Shown in pieces: positions 6,128-6,675 of a stretch of DNA of 6,675 nt. A program made the translations under genes and the position numbers. Where the stretch lies: positions 1-6,675 of the forward strand of contig JALRGP010000057.1 in assembly GCA_023259685.1 (NCBI GenBank). Reading direction: 5' to 3'. A model generated the notes under the pieces. It saw only the letters and a list, made by a program, of their open reading frames with translations, ran no database searches and had not been told where the DNA came from. Origin of the DNA: Alphaproteobacteria bacterium (lineage in GTDB: Bacteria > Pseudomonadota > Alphaproteobacteria > JALRGP01). Each line of letters opens with the position of its first letter. The stretch's first letter is position 1.

Positions 6128-6396
6128 TAACGACGAATCTCTAATCTTTTAATAAGATCTTGGTAACGACCCAGATCTTTCTTTTTAATATAATCTAAAA
6201 AACGACGACGTTGACCAACTAATTTTAGCAGCCCCCTTGTTGTTGAATGGTCTTTTGAATGATCTTTTAAATGAGCTGTGAGGTTGCGTATACGCTCGGT
6301 TAAAATAGCCACTTGAACCTCAACGGATCCTGTGTCTTTTTCACTGCGTTTAAAATCTGAAATTAATGATTGCTTTTTTTCCAAAGTAATCGACAT
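6127..6396 (-). CDS. rpsO: 30S ribosomal protein S15
   Basis: An 89-residue S15, exactly the usual length, that binds 16S rRNA helices 20-22 early in assembly of the 30S platform. Hallmark segments are DTGSVEVQVAILTERI (21-36), HLKDHSKDHSTTRGLLKLV (42-60), QRRRFLDYIKKKD (62-74) and the end RLEIRR. The start chosen is the ATG at 6394-6396 (protein begins MSITLEKK). An in-frame ATG four codons earlier (6406-6408) is part of the Shine-Dalgarno for this start and would add MEET, which the family lacks. It is the first gene of the rpsO-pnp operon and overlaps the pnp start by one base. Neither truB nor rbfA, often found just upstream in other bacteria, appears in the 270 bases before it. Confidence 0.98.
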   Translation of the reverse strand: MSITLEKKQSLISDFKRSEKDTGSVEVQVAILTERIRNLTAHLKDHSKDHSTTRGLLKLVGQRRRFLDYIKKKDLGRYQDLIKRLEIRR

Positions 6397-6400
6397 CGTT

Positions 6401-6406
6401 TCCTCC
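6401..6406 (-). promoter_or_regulatory. Strong Shine-Dalgarno that fixes the rpsO start
   Basis: On the minus strand GGAGGA lies four bases before the ATG at 6396. It is the clearest ribosome binding site in the window. It overlaps the upstream in-frame ATG, ruling that ATG out as the main start. Confidence 0.85.
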
Positions 6407-6418
6407 ATATTGAACGTG

Positions 6419-6440
6419 CCACCGAGATGTCGCCAAGTGG
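6419..6440 (-). promoter_or_regulatory. Candidate leader hairpin of rpsO, possible S15 autoregulatory element
   Basis: In the minus-strand RNA, CCAC pairs with GUGG and CGA with UCG around a CAUC loop, leaving a four-base UUGG bulge on the 5' side. It ends 12 bases before the Shine-Dalgarno. S15 represses its own mRNA in several bacteria through structurally different leader elements, so a bulged hairpin here is suggestive. The match to any published element was not shown; a weak stem can also arise by chance. Confidence 0.3.
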
Positions 6441-6522
6441 ACGTAGGTATATTATCATTTGTATTGTAAACTATTTTTTGATTAATACGAAAACTTCTGC
6501 TAGCAAAGGGTGCGATTAAAAG

Positions 6523-6566
6523 TCGGAGTGAGAGCCAAAAATATATTCACAACCGATGCTTTTTTT
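6523..6566 (+). terminator. Terminator-like hairpin with a run of seven T
   Basis: TCGG (6523-6526) pairs with CCGA (6553-6556) and GTGA (6528-6531) with TCAC (6547-6550), separated by a small internal loop, around a 15-base loop. Three bases later comes a run of seven T (6560-6566). On the plus strand this is a fair rho-independent terminator, though no plus-strand gene precedes it. On the minus strand the same stem is followed by ACTTTT, so it could also end a gene lying to the right of the window and separate it from rpsO. Confidence 0.4.
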
Positions 6567-6675
6567 GAGATTAATCAAGAGAATTTCTAACAAAAATATC
6601 ACACTATCCCTCACTTTTTAAAAAACATTTTGAGGAATAAAAATATTTAAGTTCATTTAATAAAAAGCAATTAAA

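Noticed and set aside
6127..6408. Longer S15 start with MEET extension
   Set aside because: The upstream ATG overlaps the Shine-Dalgarno of the next ATG, and the shorter form has the exact family length and N-terminus.
6451..6491. Promoter for rpsO-pnp on the minus strand (GATAAT at 6456-6451, TACAAT at 6468-6463)
   Set aside because: Good -10-like hexamers exist, but neither has an acceptable -35 at 16-18 bases (AAAAAA or TTCGTA), and the region is AT-rich. A promoter is expected here but I cannot place it.
6575..6675. Small gene or RNA in the right-hand AT-rich end
   Set aside because: Only very short open frames and a CCTCA/TGAGG dyad without further support are visible.

Overview
The window looks like a piece of an AT-rich alphaproteobacterial chromosome. 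Four things point there: a PopZ-family (DUF2497) polar organiser, an FtsW whose N-terminal 'ASPCVARRLNIDPFFFVKRH' segment is of alphaproteobacterial type, an S15/PNPase pair close to alphaproteobacterial versions, and a hook gene behind a sigma-54-like promoter. The low GC, spare intergenic regions and repeat-rich accessory gene suggest a host-associated lineage, perhaps Holosporales-like. The order is inferred, not shown.

Layout from left to right. (1) 1-819, plus strand: the 3' part of an unrecognised Ala/Gln/Val/Pro-rich, repeat-built gene with a lysine/arginine-rich tail. It holds 99-bp, 45-bp and 71-bp tandem duplications. The 71-bp one is out of frame and places the present stop, while the open frame continues to a TGA at 900-902 if one base of slippage or insertion is allowed. 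(2) 909-2416, minus strand: a two-gene unit popZ-ftsW with a 4-bp ATGA stop/start overlap. (3) 2417-2626: a divergent control region with a sigma-70-like promoter towards popZ and an excellent sigma-54-like promoter, with upstream dyads, towards the flagellar gene. (4) 2627-3862, plus strand: a divergent FlgE-type flagellar hook protein standing alone and carrying four cysteines. (5) 3863-4036: a short convergent intergenic region with a UUCG-loop hairpin just past pnp. (6) 4037-6396, minus strand: the classic rpsO-pnp operon, with ribosomal protein S15 and polynucleotide phosphorylase joined by a TAATG junction. (7) 6397-6675: the rpsO leader, with a strong Shine-Dalgarno that fixes the S15 start and a candidate leader hairpin, followed by AT-rich non-coding DNA with a terminator-like hairpin.

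Functionally, popZ and ftsW join cell-pole organisation to septal peptidoglycan synthesis in one transcript. rpsO-pnp is housekeeping translation and RNA turnover. The hook gene implies that a flagellum, or a remnant or repurposed hook structure, is encoded elsewhere. I see no defence system, CRISPR array, insertion sequence, tRNA or rRNA. The least ordinary parts are the repeat gene with its shifted 3' end, the coupled popZ-ftsW pair, and the sigma-54-driven orphan hook gene.
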